Assembly: GCA_964584325.1 (NCBI GenBank)
Contig: CAZOZP010000011.1
Span: forward strand, 1 to 61,703
Source: CAZOZP01 sp964584325
Lineage (GTDB): Bacteria; Bacteroidota; Ignavibacteria; Ignavibacteriales; Melioribacteraceae
DNA length: 61,703 bases
Reading direction: 5' to 3'
Numbering within the stretch: position 1 is the stretch's first letter; each line of letters begins with the position of its first letter. The notes beneath the pieces are model-generated. The model did no database searches and was not told the DNA's origin. It saw only the letters and a list, made by a program, of their open reading frames with translations. This document shows, piece after piece, positions 44,459-53,972 of the stretch. The position numbers and the translations under genes were made by a program.

Positions 44459-46633
44459 TTGAGTTTGAGAAAAAAAAAGGTAGAAAATATTCTGATTGCT
44501 TTAACCGCAATAATCAATCTTTTTTTTTCTTTTTTGCCCTTAACTGCAGATTTCAACTATGAATCTGCAGTTCTCAATTCATTAGTGTTTTTTCTGATAT
44601 CCTGTTGCTATCATTATTATATAGGTAAGGATTATCCGGTAAGAGATTCAATCCGCGTGCTTTCATCAATTGCATTCGCTGCCATTGCCGTTGGATTAAC
44701 AGGTGGAGTTTTCTTTTCTGAATGTAATCCGATTCCGGGTATAAAGTATTTTCTTGTTTTTGCATTACCTTCGCTGGTTTATGGTGCTGCACTTGGTGCT
44801 TTTACCAAAGATGCCGGAAGAAAGCATTTTTATTTTATAGTGCTGACGGTAATGATTATAATGGCGATTATGCCTTTGGCAGAGTTATATTTTCTTCCCC
44901 AAGTTTATTTTTTTAATCCGCTTATAACATTTTTCCCCGGAACTATTTACGAAAAATTTGTGCCTTTAACTTCAGAGATTATTTATTATAAAGCGGCTGT
45001 TACACTGCTTTGTTTAATCGTACTGGTAATGGTGCGCATGAAAGTAACAATCAGAGGGTATTTTAAAATTCCTGCTATTCTAACTGTTTTCCTGGTCGGA
45101 TTTTTTTTAAAACAGTTTTTCGGATTTTCCTCTTCGTTCGGACTAATTGAAGAAAAGGTTGGACTGACTATTAAAACAGAAAATTTTAAAATTGTTATTC
45201 CGGGTGAAACTCCGAAGCATGAAATAGATCGAATTGCATTTCTTCACGAATATTATTTGTCTGAATTGGAAGCTAAATTGGATACTAAATTTGAAGATAG
45301 AATAATATCCGTAATTTTTAGAGATAATGAAGAAAAGTATAATCTGTTCGGAAGCCGTTCAGCTGATATTGCAAAACCCTGGATGAATGCAGTTTTTCTG
45401 GTTCAGGAAAGTTTAGAAGATAATCTTTTGCACGAACTGGCTCATGTGGTTCTAGGGAAATATAGTAATAATTTATTAAAAATTGCTTCAGGATTAAATC
45501 CGGGTTTAACTGAAGGGTATGCAGTTTGGCTTTCAGATGAGTTTTATGGCGAAAATATAAATGGCCTTGCCAGACGTTTAAGCAATAAAGGGAATCTTTT
45601 AATGCCGCCTGATATTCTTTCTTATTCAGGATTCTTTTCCGGCGCATCTTCTGTTTCATATTTAAGTGCAGGGGCTTATGTAAAATTTCTTTATGAGGAA
45701 TTTGGTTCTGCAAAAATTAAATATTTCTACGGAATAGGAGATGAGGTGCAATGCTTCGGCGAAAACCCGGAATCTATTTGGAAACAATTCAGATTAAACA
45801 TTGAAACCTATCCTTATCAGTCAGATTCATTGTTTACAGCAAGGTTGTTTGCCGGAACTGCAGTATATAAACAGAAATGCATTAGGCGTAATTCTGAATT
45901 GCTGTACAACGGAAGAAAAAAATTCAACCGGGGACAATACTTAAACGCAATGAATATTTACTCTGAGGCTTATTCAAATAATGCAGGAGCGCCGGCATTA
46001 TACGGATTGGCAATATCGGCAGGTAAATGCAGTGAGTACGAAATAATGCTCAAGGCTGCGGAAGAGGGGATACAAAAATATGGGAATACATATTATTATT
46101 ATTTGTTTCAGAGTGTGAGGATAGATGCTTTAAATCTGAACGGAAGGATTGAAGAAGCATATCATGCATCTCTAAACTATGTAAAAGACAGCCCTGAATT
46201 CAAAAACCGAAACAGCATAAAACTAAAGTCTGAACTCATAAAGAAAAAAGAATTAAGTAGTTATTTGAAAGCTGACAAGGAAAGGCGGTTTGTAATTCTG
46301 AAAAGACTGAATACAATCAATCTGTTTCCTGAATCTTTGCCCGAGCTGATAAGATTAGAATATATAAATACAGGAGAAATACATTTTTCTTCAGGATTGA
46401 TTAAAAATCTAAAAAAGGAAAACGTGAGTGAAGAACTATTACTGGAAATAGCCGAAATGACCGAAAAATATGGTTATTACAACATATCAGAAGAGCTTTT
46501 AGAATACATTTTAAATATCACTGCCGATAAATCCTTATATTTAAAGTCTGAAAAATTGAAAAAAAGAGTTTTGGCAGCAGTGAATAATATTGATTTGAAA
46601 GAAAAGAGTAGATGGATTATAGTCTCAAGATAA
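44459..46633 (+). CDS. Polytopic membrane protein with HExxH metallopeptidase domain
   Basis: A 724-residue protein. About seven TM helices lie in residues 8-225 (for example IALTAIINLFFSFLPL, YFLVFALPSLVYGAALGAF, FYFIVLTVMIIMAIMPL). A soluble domain follows with the zinc motif H325-E-L-A-H329 and a likely third ligand E352 in LTEGYAVWL, the gluzincin (peptidase MA-like) arrangement. The last 300 residues are helical and TPR-like (KKFNRGQYLNAMNIYSEAYS). No named family with this layout comes to mind. Start TTG 44459 follows aaggag at a rather long 12-base spacing. It overlaps the CCA enzyme gene by 22 bases. Substrate unknown; the operon suggests an envelope role. Confidence 0.82.
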   Translation: MSLRKKKVENILIALTAIINLFFSFLPLTADFNYESAVLNSLVFFLISCCYHYYIGKDYPVRDSIRVLSSIAFAAIAVGLTGGVFFSECNPIPGIKYFLVFALPSLVYGAALGAFTKDAGRKHFYFIVLTVMIIMAIMPLAELYFLPQVYFFNPLITFFPGTIYEKFVPLTSEIIYYKAAVTLLCLIVLVMVRMKVTIRGYFKIPAILTVFLVGFFLKQFFGFSSSFGLIEEKVGLTIKTENFKIVIPGETPKHEIDRIAFLHEYYLSELEAKLDTKFEDRIISVIFRDNEEKYNLFGSRSADIAKPWMNAVFLVQESLEDNLLHELAHVVLGKYSNNLLKIASGLNPGLTEGYAVWLSDEFYGENINGLARRLSNKGNLLMPPDILSYSGFFSGASSVSYLSAGAYVKFLYEEFGSAKIKYFYGIGDEVQCFGENPESIWKQFRLNIETYPYQSDSLFTARLFAGTAVYKQKCIRRNSELLYNGRKKFNRGQYLNAMNIYSEAYSNNAGAPALYGLAISAGKCSEYEIMLKAAEEGIQKYGNTYYYYLFQSVRIDALNLNGRIEEAYHASLNYVKDSPEFKNRNSIKLKSELIKKKELSSYLKADKERRFVILKRLNTINLFPESLPELIRLEYINTGEIHFSSGLIKNLKKENVSEELLLEIAEMTEKYGYYNISEELLEYILNITADKSLYLKSEKLKKRVLAAVNNIDLKEKSRWIIVSR

Positions 46634-48024
46634 ACAAAATACTTAATCAAACAGAATTTCTTCCTGTTATCTCAAAAACTGCAGAAAAAATGGGATTTCG
46701 GGTTTATATTGTCGGCGGTTTTGTTAGAGATATCATACTGGATAGAGGCAGAAATGAAATTGATTTTCTGGTAATTGGGAAGGGTGTTGATTTTGCAAAA
46801 AAACTTGCATCAGTGATGGGAGTTAAAACAATCTCAACCTTTAGGAATTTTGGAACTGCTCATTTCAATTACGGAGGATTTGACCTTGAATTTGTAGGGG
46901 CAAGACGAGAATCCTATAACAGGGGCAGCAGAAAACCTGTTGTAGAAGAGGGAACATTTGAAGATGATATATACAGACGCGATTTTACCATAAATTCAAT
47001 TGCCGTTTCCTTAAACCAAGACAGCTACGGTGAAATCATTGATATATTTGGCGGAATTGAGGATATTGAAAAAAAAATTATCAGAACAAACAACGAGCCG
47101 AAATCAACATTCAGTGATGATCCGTTAAGAATACTTAGGGCATGCCGCTTTGCTGCTCAGCTTAGCTTTGAAATAGAAGAAGCGGTACTTTTGGCTTCAG
47201 CTGAAATGGCCGATAGGCTGAACATTATATCCGCCGAAAGAATAGCCTCAGAATTTGTTAAAATCATGCAGACGGAAAAACCTTCAATTGGTCTTGATCT
47301 CTTGTATCGGGGAAAAGTTCTTGATGTTGTTTTTCCGGAGTTGGCTAATCTGTCAGGCGTTGAGCAAAGAAAGGATTATCATCATAAGGATGTGTTCAAA
47401 CATACGTTGGAAGTAGTTGACAATATCTGCAGAGAGACTGATGATGTCTGGCTTAGAATGGCTGCTCTTCTTCATGATATTGCCAAACCTCAGACAAAAA
47501 GATTTGTGGAGAATATCGGCTGGACTTTTCACGGGCATGAAGAGATAGGTGCCAGGATGATAGAAGATATTTTCAGGAGAATGAAATTTCCTCTGTCAAA
47601 AGTTCCTTATGTTGAAAAGCTTGTAAGACTTCATCTTCGCCCTATTGTATTGGCAGATGATATAGTAACTGATTCCGCAGTAAGGAGATTTATTGTTGCG
47701 GCGGGTGAGGACCTTGAAGACTTAATTAAATTATGCAGAGCAGATATAACAAGCAAAAATCAAAATAAAGTTAATCGGTATTTAAAGAATTATGAAATTG
47801 TTGTTAAAAAAGTTATTGAAGTTAAAGAACTGGATCAGTTAAGGTCATTTCAGTCACCGGTTCGCGGTGATGAGATTATGAGAATCTGCAATATACCCCC
47901 TTCTCCGCAAGTAGGCAAAATTAAGAAAGCGATTGAAGAAGCTATTCTTGAAGGAATAATTTCAAACACATACGAAGATGCAATTAATTATCTTAATCTT
48001 GTAAAAGAAAAAAAAATCAATTAG
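46612..48024 (+). CDS. cca: CCA-adding tRNA nucleotidyltransferase / poly(A) polymerase family, with HD domain
   Basis: A 470-residue class II nucleotidyltransferase. Head signature VGGFVRDIIL; the metal-binding pair reads E49-I-D51 (NEIDFLVIG) where D-x-D is usual; RRDFTINSIAVSL, DDPLRILRACRFAAQLSF and the nucleotide-recognition RIASEF-type helix follow. An HD domain (ALLHDIAKPQTKRF, HGHEEIGA) is inserted in the tail. It matures or repairs tRNA 3' ends; one tRNA here (CAA) lacks an encoded CCA. It is the last gene of the kinase-murA-peptidase operon. Confidence 0.93.
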   Translation: MDYSLKINKILNQTEFLPVISKTAEKMGFRVYIVGGFVRDIILDRGRNEIDFLVIGKGVDFAKKLASVMGVKTISTFRNFGTAHFNYGGFDLEFVGARRESYNRGSRKPVVEEGTFEDDIYRRDFTINSIAVSLNQDSYGEIIDIFGGIEDIEKKIIRTNNEPKSTFSDDPLRILRACRFAAQLSFEIEEAVLLASAEMADRLNIISAERIASEFVKIMQTEKPSIGLDLLYRGKVLDVVFPELANLSGVEQRKDYHHKDVFKHTLEVVDNICRETDDVWLRMAALLHDIAKPQTKRFVENIGWTFHGHEEIGARMIEDIFRRMKFPLSKVPYVEKLVRLHLRPIVLADDIVTDSAVRRFIVAAGEDLEDLIKLCRADITSKNQNKVNRYLKNYEIVVKKVIEVKELDQLRSFQSPVRGDEIMRICNIPPSPQVGKIKKAIEEAILEGIISNTYEDAINYLNLVKEKKIN

Positions 48025-48088
48025 TTTTAAACTTTCCGTTATAACCGTCGTCATAATCATCGTTATTTATTTTTAATGTAGGAGCTCT

Positions 48089-49417
48089 ATGAAATCAACA
48101 TTATCGATACTCTTGTTCTTGTCCGTTTTATTTCTTACCGAATTAAATGCACAAAAACAACTTTCAATTGATGAAGCAATCAAAATTGCACTAACAAACA
48201 ACAGTAAGCTTAACAAATCCAAATACGGACTTTATGCCGATGAAGCTAAAGTAAAGAATGCTTATGGGAGTTTGCTTCCGAACTTAAGCGCCTCCGGAAG
48301 CATGAATTGGCAGCGCAGTGAAAGTAATTCAAATTCTTCTCTGCCAGGTTCCGGAGAAAGCCGAAATTATACTGCCGGAATCGGCGGCAACTGGACACTC
48401 TTTGACGGACTCAGTAATATCTATCGTGTATCTGCAGGAGAAAGTGAACTTGAAGCTGCCAGATACAGTCTCGAAAAATTTAAACAAGATGTTGTCTATC
48501 AGACTACAGCATTGTTTTATGATGTAATCAACAGTTTAAAATTGCTTGAAGTAAGTAAAGATAATTTGGCTTACAACAAAAAGTTTCTTGAACAAATTCA
48601 GGAAAGAAACAGACTGGGGAGTGTTGCTCTGGCCGATGTATATGCGCAGCAAGTGCAGGCAGGTACTGCTGAACTTCAGTATATTCAGGCTCAGAACAAT
48701 GTTGAACTTGCCAAGAATAATCTATTCGATTTCTTGTCAATTGATGTGATGTCTGAATATGAAATAATTGAACCGGAAATCTTGAAGTCTTCTCCGCAGG
48801 AAGATAAATTTCTGGAAGAATTGGAATCGATGGAGAGTCTTATGAAAACTGCCATTGAAAAAAGGGCAGACTATATAAGCAGCAAACTATATTATGAAGC
48901 CGCAGGCAGTAACCTTTCTGCAGCTCGGGGTGGATTGTTCCCGAGTCTTTCAGCTAACTATTCTTATGGTTCAAGTGCGGATAGGATTTCAAATCTTTTT
49001 CAGAATAAAACTTATAATTTAGGTTTGACACTTAGTATTCCGATCTTTTCAAACTGGAGCACAGAGTATGGTATTCAATCCGCAAAAGTTCAGAAACTTA
49101 GTTTGATGGAAGACTTAAGCGAGATGGAACGACAGATAAAAATAGATATAAAACAGGGTTATCTTGACCTTGTTGCATCACGCAAAAAGCTGGAAGTCAG
49201 CATCAAAAATGTTAAAGCCGCCTACGAGAACCGAAGAATAAATACAGAAAGATATAATCTCGGAGCAGGTACAATACTTGACTTTCTTGCAGGCGAGAAA
49301 AACTATAATCAGGCATTGAGCGATAACATCAACTCTACATTTGAATACTATAAGAATAGAGATAAACTCTTAAATGCAATGGGTATTCTAAATTATGCAA
49401 ACTATGAGAATAATTAA
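48089..49417 (+). CDS. TolC-family outer membrane efflux protein
   Basis: A 442-residue outer-membrane channel with signal peptide 1-21 (ending LNA). Two OEP repeats are visible: QLSIDEAIKIALTNNSKLNK and GLFPSLSANYSYGSS, with long periplasmic helices between and a helical C-terminus (RYNLGAGTILDFLAGEKNY). It forms the exit duct of the exporter encoded downstream and starts the operon; an aggagc precedes ATG. Confidence 0.94.
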   Translation: MKSTLSILLFLSVLFLTELNAQKQLSIDEAIKIALTNNSKLNKSKYGLYADEAKVKNAYGSLLPNLSASGSMNWQRSESNSNSSLPGSGESRNYTAGIGGNWTLFDGLSNIYRVSAGESELEAARYSLEKFKQDVVYQTTALFYDVINSLKLLEVSKDNLAYNKKFLEQIQERNRLGSVALADVYAQQVQAGTAELQYIQAQNNVELAKNNLFDFLSIDVMSEYEIIEPEILKSSPQEDKFLEELESMESLMKTAIEKRADYISSKLYYEAAGSNLSAARGGLFPSLSANYSYGSSADRISNLFQNKTYNLGLTLSIPIFSNWSTEYGIQSAKVQKLSLMEDLSEMERQIKIDIKQGYLDLVASRKKLEVSIKNVKAAYENRRINTERYNLGAGTILDFLAGEKNYNQALSDNINSTFEYYKNRDKLLNAMGILNYANYENN

Positions 49418-49430
49418 AAGGAAATAAAAA

Positions 49431-50684
49431 ATGGAAATCGGCGAAAATAACGGAAAAAAGAAATCAAAGAAAAAAATTATTGGTTTTTCAATTTTAGCAG
49501 TTCTAATAATAGGAGTAATAATTGCAGTATTTACAGGTTCATCAGGAGAAGAGTTTATTACAGTAACAACTGCTAAGGCAGAAAAGCGTGATATCACTCA
49601 GACAGTTACTGCAACCGGTAAGATAAATCCTGTGTATCAAGTAATCATTACTCCGGAAGTAACAGGCGAGATTGTTGAACTCCCGGTTAAGGAAGGAGAT
49701 AAGGTTAAAAAAGGCGATCTTTTAATTAAAATAAAGCCTGATATCTATATTGCTCAAAGAAACAGAGCGAGCGCTAACTTGAATTCTGCACAGGCACAGC
49801 TTAAAATAATTGAAGCTAATTTGAAACTTCAGCAGTCAGAATACGCCAGATTATCAGGGCTCTATGAAAAAGGATTCGTAAGCGATTCAGAGATGGAAAC
49901 CGGCAAAACAATGCTTTCACAAAGAGAAGGAGAATTAAGCTCTCAACATGCAATAATAATTCAATCCCGAGAAGCATTAAAAGAAGCTGAAGAACAACTC
50001 GCTAAAACTACAATCTATTCTCCGCTTGAAGGTACCGTAAGTCAGCTGAATGTAGAATTGGGGGAACGTGTACTTGGAAGCAACTTTACACAAGGCACTC
50101 ACATCATGACAGTAGCCGACCTGAGAGAGATGGAAGCAACAGTTGATGTCAATGAAAATGATGTTCGTCGTGTGAGTATTAATGATACGGCAAAAATTAC
50201 CATCGATGCTTTTGGTGAAGAAGAATTCAATGGAATTGTAACCCAAATTGGAAATAGTGCAAAAACAAGCAACACAGGCACACAGAACGAAGTAATTAAT
50301 TTTGAAATTAAGATAAAGCTTCTCGAACCGGACCAAACAATCAGACCGGGAATGTCTTGTGATGCAGTAATCAATACTGAAACAAAACTCGATGTTTTAT
50401 CAGTCCCGATTACAGCTGTAACTTCCAGACCGGAATTGGAAGATTCATTAAGCGGGAAGAAAAATGGCCGTCCTCAGGAAATTGTTTTTATGGCAAAAGG
50501 CGGCAAAGCCGTTATTGAAAAAGTGAAATCGGGAATAAGTGATGATAATTATATTGAAATAGTTGAAGGACTAAAGGATGGCCAGGAAATTATTACCGGC
50601 CCTCATAAGGCTGTTTCAAAAGACATTAATGAAAATGCAAAAATTAAAACCGATTCAAAACCAAATATGAAGAATAAAAAATGA
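49431..50684 (+). CDS. Periplasmic adaptor (membrane fusion) protein, MacA-like
   Basis: A 417-residue adaptor anchored by one TM (about 17-36). The lipoyl/barrel half VTATGKINPVYQVIITPEVTG and the partner half TIYSPLEGTVSQLNVELGE flank a coiled-coil hairpin (about 105-190); beta-barrel and membrane-proximal domains follow. It bridges the inner-membrane ABC permeases to the TolC-like channel. Its stop overlaps the ATPase start in ATGA at 50681-50684. Confidence 0.94.
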   Translation: MEIGENNGKKKSKKKIIGFSILAVLIIGVIIAVFTGSSGEEFITVTTAKAEKRDITQTVTATGKINPVYQVIITPEVTGEIVELPVKEGDKVKKGDLLIKIKPDIYIAQRNRASANLNSAQAQLKIIEANLKLQQSEYARLSGLYEKGFVSDSEMETGKTMLSQREGELSSQHAIIIQSREALKEAEEQLAKTTIYSPLEGTVSQLNVELGERVLGSNFTQGTHIMTVADLREMEATVDVNENDVRRVSINDTAKITIDAFGEEEFNGIVTQIGNSAKTSNTGTQNEVINFEIKIKLLEPDQTIRPGMSCDAVINTETKLDVLSVPITAVTSRPELEDSLSGKKNGRPQEIVFMAKGGKAVIEKVKSGISDDNYIEIVEGLKDGQEIITGPHKAVSKDINENAKIKTDSKPNMKNKK

Positions 50685-51394
50685 ATATTATCAGAATAGA
50701 ACACATTCAGAAGGTATATACTGTCGGAGAAGAGAAAGTTTTTGCTCTTAAAGATGTAAGCCTTAGAATAGATAAAAATGAATATGTTGCAATAATGGGA
50801 CCCTCAGGTTCAGGGAAATCAACTCTGATGAATATGCTCGGATGTCTTGATACACCAACAGGCGGTGTTTATGATTTCAAAGGTGCAAATGTGCGGGATC
50901 TGACAGATAACCAGCTTGCAGAAATAAGAAACAAAGAAATCGGATTTGTCTTTCAAACATTTAATCTTCTTCCTCGTTCAGATGCTCTCCATAATGTAGA
51001 ACTCCCGCTGATTTATGCGGGAGTAAAGAAAGACGAAAGAAAAGAACGTGCAGAAGAGGCCTTGAGTGAAGTAGGACTTGCCGATAGAATGCATCATAAA
51101 CCTAATGAACTTTCGGGAGGTCAGAGACAAAGAGTTGCTATTGCAAGAGCTCTTGTTACAAGACCGGCTATAATACTTGCTGATGAACCTACCGGCAATC
51201 TTGACAGTAAAACAGGCGAAGATATTATGGCACTCTTCCATGCACTTCACGAAAGAGGTAATTCAATAATTTTGGTTACTCACGAAGAATATATTGCTGA
51301 ACATGCTGCAAGGATTATCAGACTAAAGGACGGCCTGATTGAAAAGGACGAAAGAATCGAGAAAAGATATATTCCTAAAAAAGTTATTGTTTAG
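50681..51394 (+). CDS. ABC transporter ATP-binding protein, MacB/LolD type
   Basis: A 237-residue ATPase: Walker A GPSGSGKST (40-48), Q-loop VFQTFNLLP, signature LSGGQRQRVAIARAL, Walker B IILADEPTGNLDS and H-loop LVTHEE. The NxLxxR/type-VII exporter class powers FtsX-like permeases. It is a stand-alone ATPase, unlike fused MacB. The two permease genes follow directly. Confidence 0.96.
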   Translation: MNIIRIEHIQKVYTVGEEKVFALKDVSLRIDKNEYVAIMGPSGSGKSTLMNMLGCLDTPTGGVYDFKGANVRDLTDNQLAEIRNKEIGFVFQTFNLLPRSDALHNVELPLIYAGVKKDERKERAEEALSEVGLADRMHHKPNELSGGQRQRVAIARALVTRPAIILADEPTGNLDSKTGEDIMALFHALHERGNSIILVTHEEYIAEHAARIIRLKDGLIEKDERIEKRYIPKKVIV

Positions 51395-51401
51395 GTGAAA
51401 T

Positions 51402-52643
51402 ATGAGTAATTATTTATATGAATTAAAAGAAGGCTTGATAATATCTTTGAAGGCTATTCTGGCTAATAAGACAAGATCCCTTCTTACAACACTCGGAATT
51501 ATTATAGGTATAACATCAGTAGTACTTATGTCAACAGCTGCTGATGGTATTGATAAATCATTTTCTGACGGCATGGCTTCGCTTGGATCAGACAATATAT
51601 ATATTCACAAGTGGGAGTGGTTTAATAACGATACACCTTGGTGGGAATTGCGTAACAGACCGAGCGTTACCTTAGACGAATTCAGGAAGTTCAAAAATCT
51701 CGCAAAACTTCCTGCCGCAGTATCACCTTCAATGACTACTGCCCAAACGTTAAAAAACCGGAGCAATGTTCTTGAAAATATGGTTATTGAAGGTACTGAT
51801 GAAGAATATATAAATACTACAAATCTGAATTTTGAAAACGGAAGGTACTTCTCAGGAGTAGAAAGTAATGCGGGAAGAAATGTGATAGTTCTCGGATCAG
51901 AATTAGCTCTTGAATTATTTCCGAACGGCAATGCTTTGAACAATGTTGTGAAAGCAAGGGGACACAGATTTAAGGTGATTGGTGTTCTCGAAAAACAGGG
52001 AAGCTGGGTACTTGGTAATTTTAATCCGGATAATAAGGCATATATTCCGATAACAGCAATGATGAAGTATTTTGTCAATGATTCATGGGAAAGTATCACT
52101 ATTAATGTGAGAGCTCCTAATTCTCAGATGGTTCCTGCTGTTAGAGATGAAGCACAGGGAGTTATGCGGAGAATCAGGGGATTGAAATACAACCAGCCTG
52201 ATGATTTTTCGATTAACCAGCAGGAAGGTCTGATGTCAACAATAAACAGCACGATGGATGTTATTCAGGGAGCTGGCTATGCCATAACCGGATTGGCTCT
52301 TTTTGTAGGTGCAATAGGAATCATGAATATTATGTTTGTTTCTGTTAAGGAAAGGACTAAGGAGATTGGAATTCGTAAAGCCATTGGAGCTAAAAGAAGA
52401 ACAATTCTAACGCAATTCCTGACAGAGGCGGCGGTAATATGCATAATTGGAGGCATAGTTGGAGCAGTATTAGCATCAGGATTGGCTTATATAGTAGCAA
52501 TGTATGATTTCCCGGTTGAACTTAAACCGGCGACGTTCTTGCTTGCATTTATAATATCTTTTATAACCGGATTAATATCCGGATTTGTACCTGCTTATAA
52601 AGCAGCAAAAACAGATCCGGTAGATGCACTGAGGTATGAATAA
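51402..52643 (+). CDS. ABC permease, MacB-PCD/FtsX type (first of two)
   Basis: A 413-residue permease: TM1 at about 22-42 (TTLGIIIGITSVVLMSTAA), a periplasmic core domain (about 50-280), then three FtsX-type TM helices with the hallmark GAIGIMNIMFVSVKERTKEIGIRKAIGA and the terminal PAYKAAKTDPVDALRYE. It is the mechanotransducing subunit of a tripartite exporter for a small molecule, peptide or lipoprotein. Its stop overlaps the next ATG by one base. Confidence 0.94.
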   Translation: MSNYLYELKEGLIISLKAILANKTRSLLTTLGIIIGITSVVLMSTAADGIDKSFSDGMASLGSDNIYIHKWEWFNNDTPWWELRNRPSVTLDEFRKFKNLAKLPAAVSPSMTTAQTLKNRSNVLENMVIEGTDEEYINTTNLNFENGRYFSGVESNAGRNVIVLGSELALELFPNGNALNNVVKARGHRFKVIGVLEKQGSWVLGNFNPDNKAYIPITAMMKYFVNDSWESITINVRAPNSQMVPAVRDEAQGVMRRIRGLKYNQPDDFSINQQEGLMSTINSTMDVIQGAGYAITGLALFVGAIGIMNIMFVSVKERTKEIGIRKAIGAKRRTILTQFLTEAAVICIIGGIVGAVLASGLAYIVAMYDFPVELKPATFLLAFIISFITGLISGFVPAYKAAKTDPVDALRYE

Positions 52644-53863
52644 TGGAAATAATAAAAGTAGCACTTAATGCGCTTAGAGCGAACAAATTGAGATCTTCTC
52701 TTACTATTCTGGGAATTATTGTTGGTGTGTTCTCAATAATTTCAATAAGCACCATAATTGAAATGCTGCAGACAAGCATTGAAGAAGGTGTATCTCAGCT
52801 CGGACAAAACACATTTCAGATTCAGAAATTCCCTCCGGTAATCGGCGGCGGCCCGCGGAGACATATGTTTAGAAACAGGGATGATATTAAACTGGATGAC
52901 TACCGTAAACTCAAGGAAATGCTGGTTGAAGCAAAATCAGTAGGAGCTGAACAATGGAATTTCGGGAAGACTCTTACATCATCAGATAAAGAAACAAATC
53001 CGAATATTCAGATTTGTGGTTCAACTCCTGAAGCTTTTCCTAATAATAAATGGATAATTACTGATGGAAGAGATATCACTTTCAGAGATATGGAATATAA
53101 TGCAAATGTTATTGTTCTTGGCGAAGAAGTGGCAGTAAAACTCTTTGAAAGCAGAAACCCTGTCGGGAATGAAGTGAAGGTTGACGGAAGAAATCTTAGA
53201 GTAATCGGAGTTCTGGAAAAACAGGGCGCGATTTTCGGACAAAGCCAGGATAACTTCGCAATAATGCCTATAACAACATTTCAGTCAATATATGGCAAGA
53301 ACTTCCGCAGTGTTAATATTACTGTATCTTCTTATGGTAAGGACGATTATGAAGAAGTACTGGAAAAAGCAATTGGCCATATGAGAAAAATTAGACGCGT
53401 TCTGCCATGGGAAGAAGAAAACTTCGGGATTATGACAAATGAATCTGTTCTTAACCAGATAAATGATATAACGGTAGGAGTAAGAATAGGTGCTATAGTG
53501 ATTGCCGCGATTGCACTTCTTGCTGCAGGTATAGGAATTATGAACATTATGCTCGTAAGTGTAACCGAGAGAACTAAAGAAATAGGTATCAGAAAGGCAG
53601 TTGGCGCTAAAAAGAGCAACATATTAACTCAGTTCTTAACCGAAGCTGTTGTACTTTGCCAAATTGGCGGCATTGTTGGTATTGCAGCTGGGGTTATTGC
53701 CGGAAATCTTGCAGGATCTTTCCTGGAAGCAAAAGCAGTGATTCCGTGGGATTGGGTAATTATGGGCAGCCTCCTCTGTGTATTGATTGGCGTTGTATTC
53801 GGGACATACCCTGCTTATAAAGCTTCAACTCTTGACCCGATAGAAGCTTTAAGATATGAGTAG
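52643..53863 (+). CDS. ABC permease, MacB-PCD/FtsX type (second of two)
   Basis: A 406-residue paralogue of the upstream permease with the same layout: TM1 (ILGIIVGVFSIISISTII), periplasmic domain, and GIGIMNIMLVSVTERTKEIGIRKAVGA plus PAYKASTLDPIEALRYE at the end. The two permeases probably form a heterodimer with the single ATPase dimer. A strong terminator lies downstream. Confidence 0.94.
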   Translation: MEIIKVALNALRANKLRSSLTILGIIVGVFSIISISTIIEMLQTSIEEGVSQLGQNTFQIQKFPPVIGGGPRRHMFRNRDDIKLDDYRKLKEMLVEAKSVGAEQWNFGKTLTSSDKETNPNIQICGSTPEAFPNNKWIITDGRDITFRDMEYNANVIVLGEEVAVKLFESRNPVGNEVKVDGRNLRVIGVLEKQGAIFGQSQDNFAIMPITTFQSIYGKNFRSVNITVSSYGKDDYEEVLEKAIGHMRKIRRVLPWEEENFGIMTNESVLNQINDITVGVRIGAIVIAAIALLAAGIGIMNIMLVSVTERTKEIGIRKAVGAKKSNILTQFLTEAVVLCQIGGIVGIAAGVIAGNLAGSFLEAKAVIPWDWVIMGSLLCVLIGVVFGTYPAYKASTLDPIEALRYE

Positions 53864-53937
53864 TAATTTAACCCGAATTATTTTGCATTTATTATGGTAA
53901 AATAGAATTTATGTTCTCTATCGAATAATTAGGATTT

Positions 53938-53972
53938 AACTGCCTTGAAAGAATACATTCAAGGCAGTTTTC
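53938..53972. terminator. Bidirectional intrinsic terminator
   Basis: Perfect 12-bp stem AACTGCCTTGAA (53938-53949) / TTCAAGGCAGTT (53958-53969) with an 8-base loop and T-tract to the right. It lies between the converging exporter operon and the transporter gene. Confidence 0.9.

Noticed and set aside
51605..52099. 164-codon open frame on the minus strand inside the first permease gene
   Set aside because: Composition mirrors the permease codons, there is no ribosome site and no recognisable domain; an antisense shadow of a well-supported gene.
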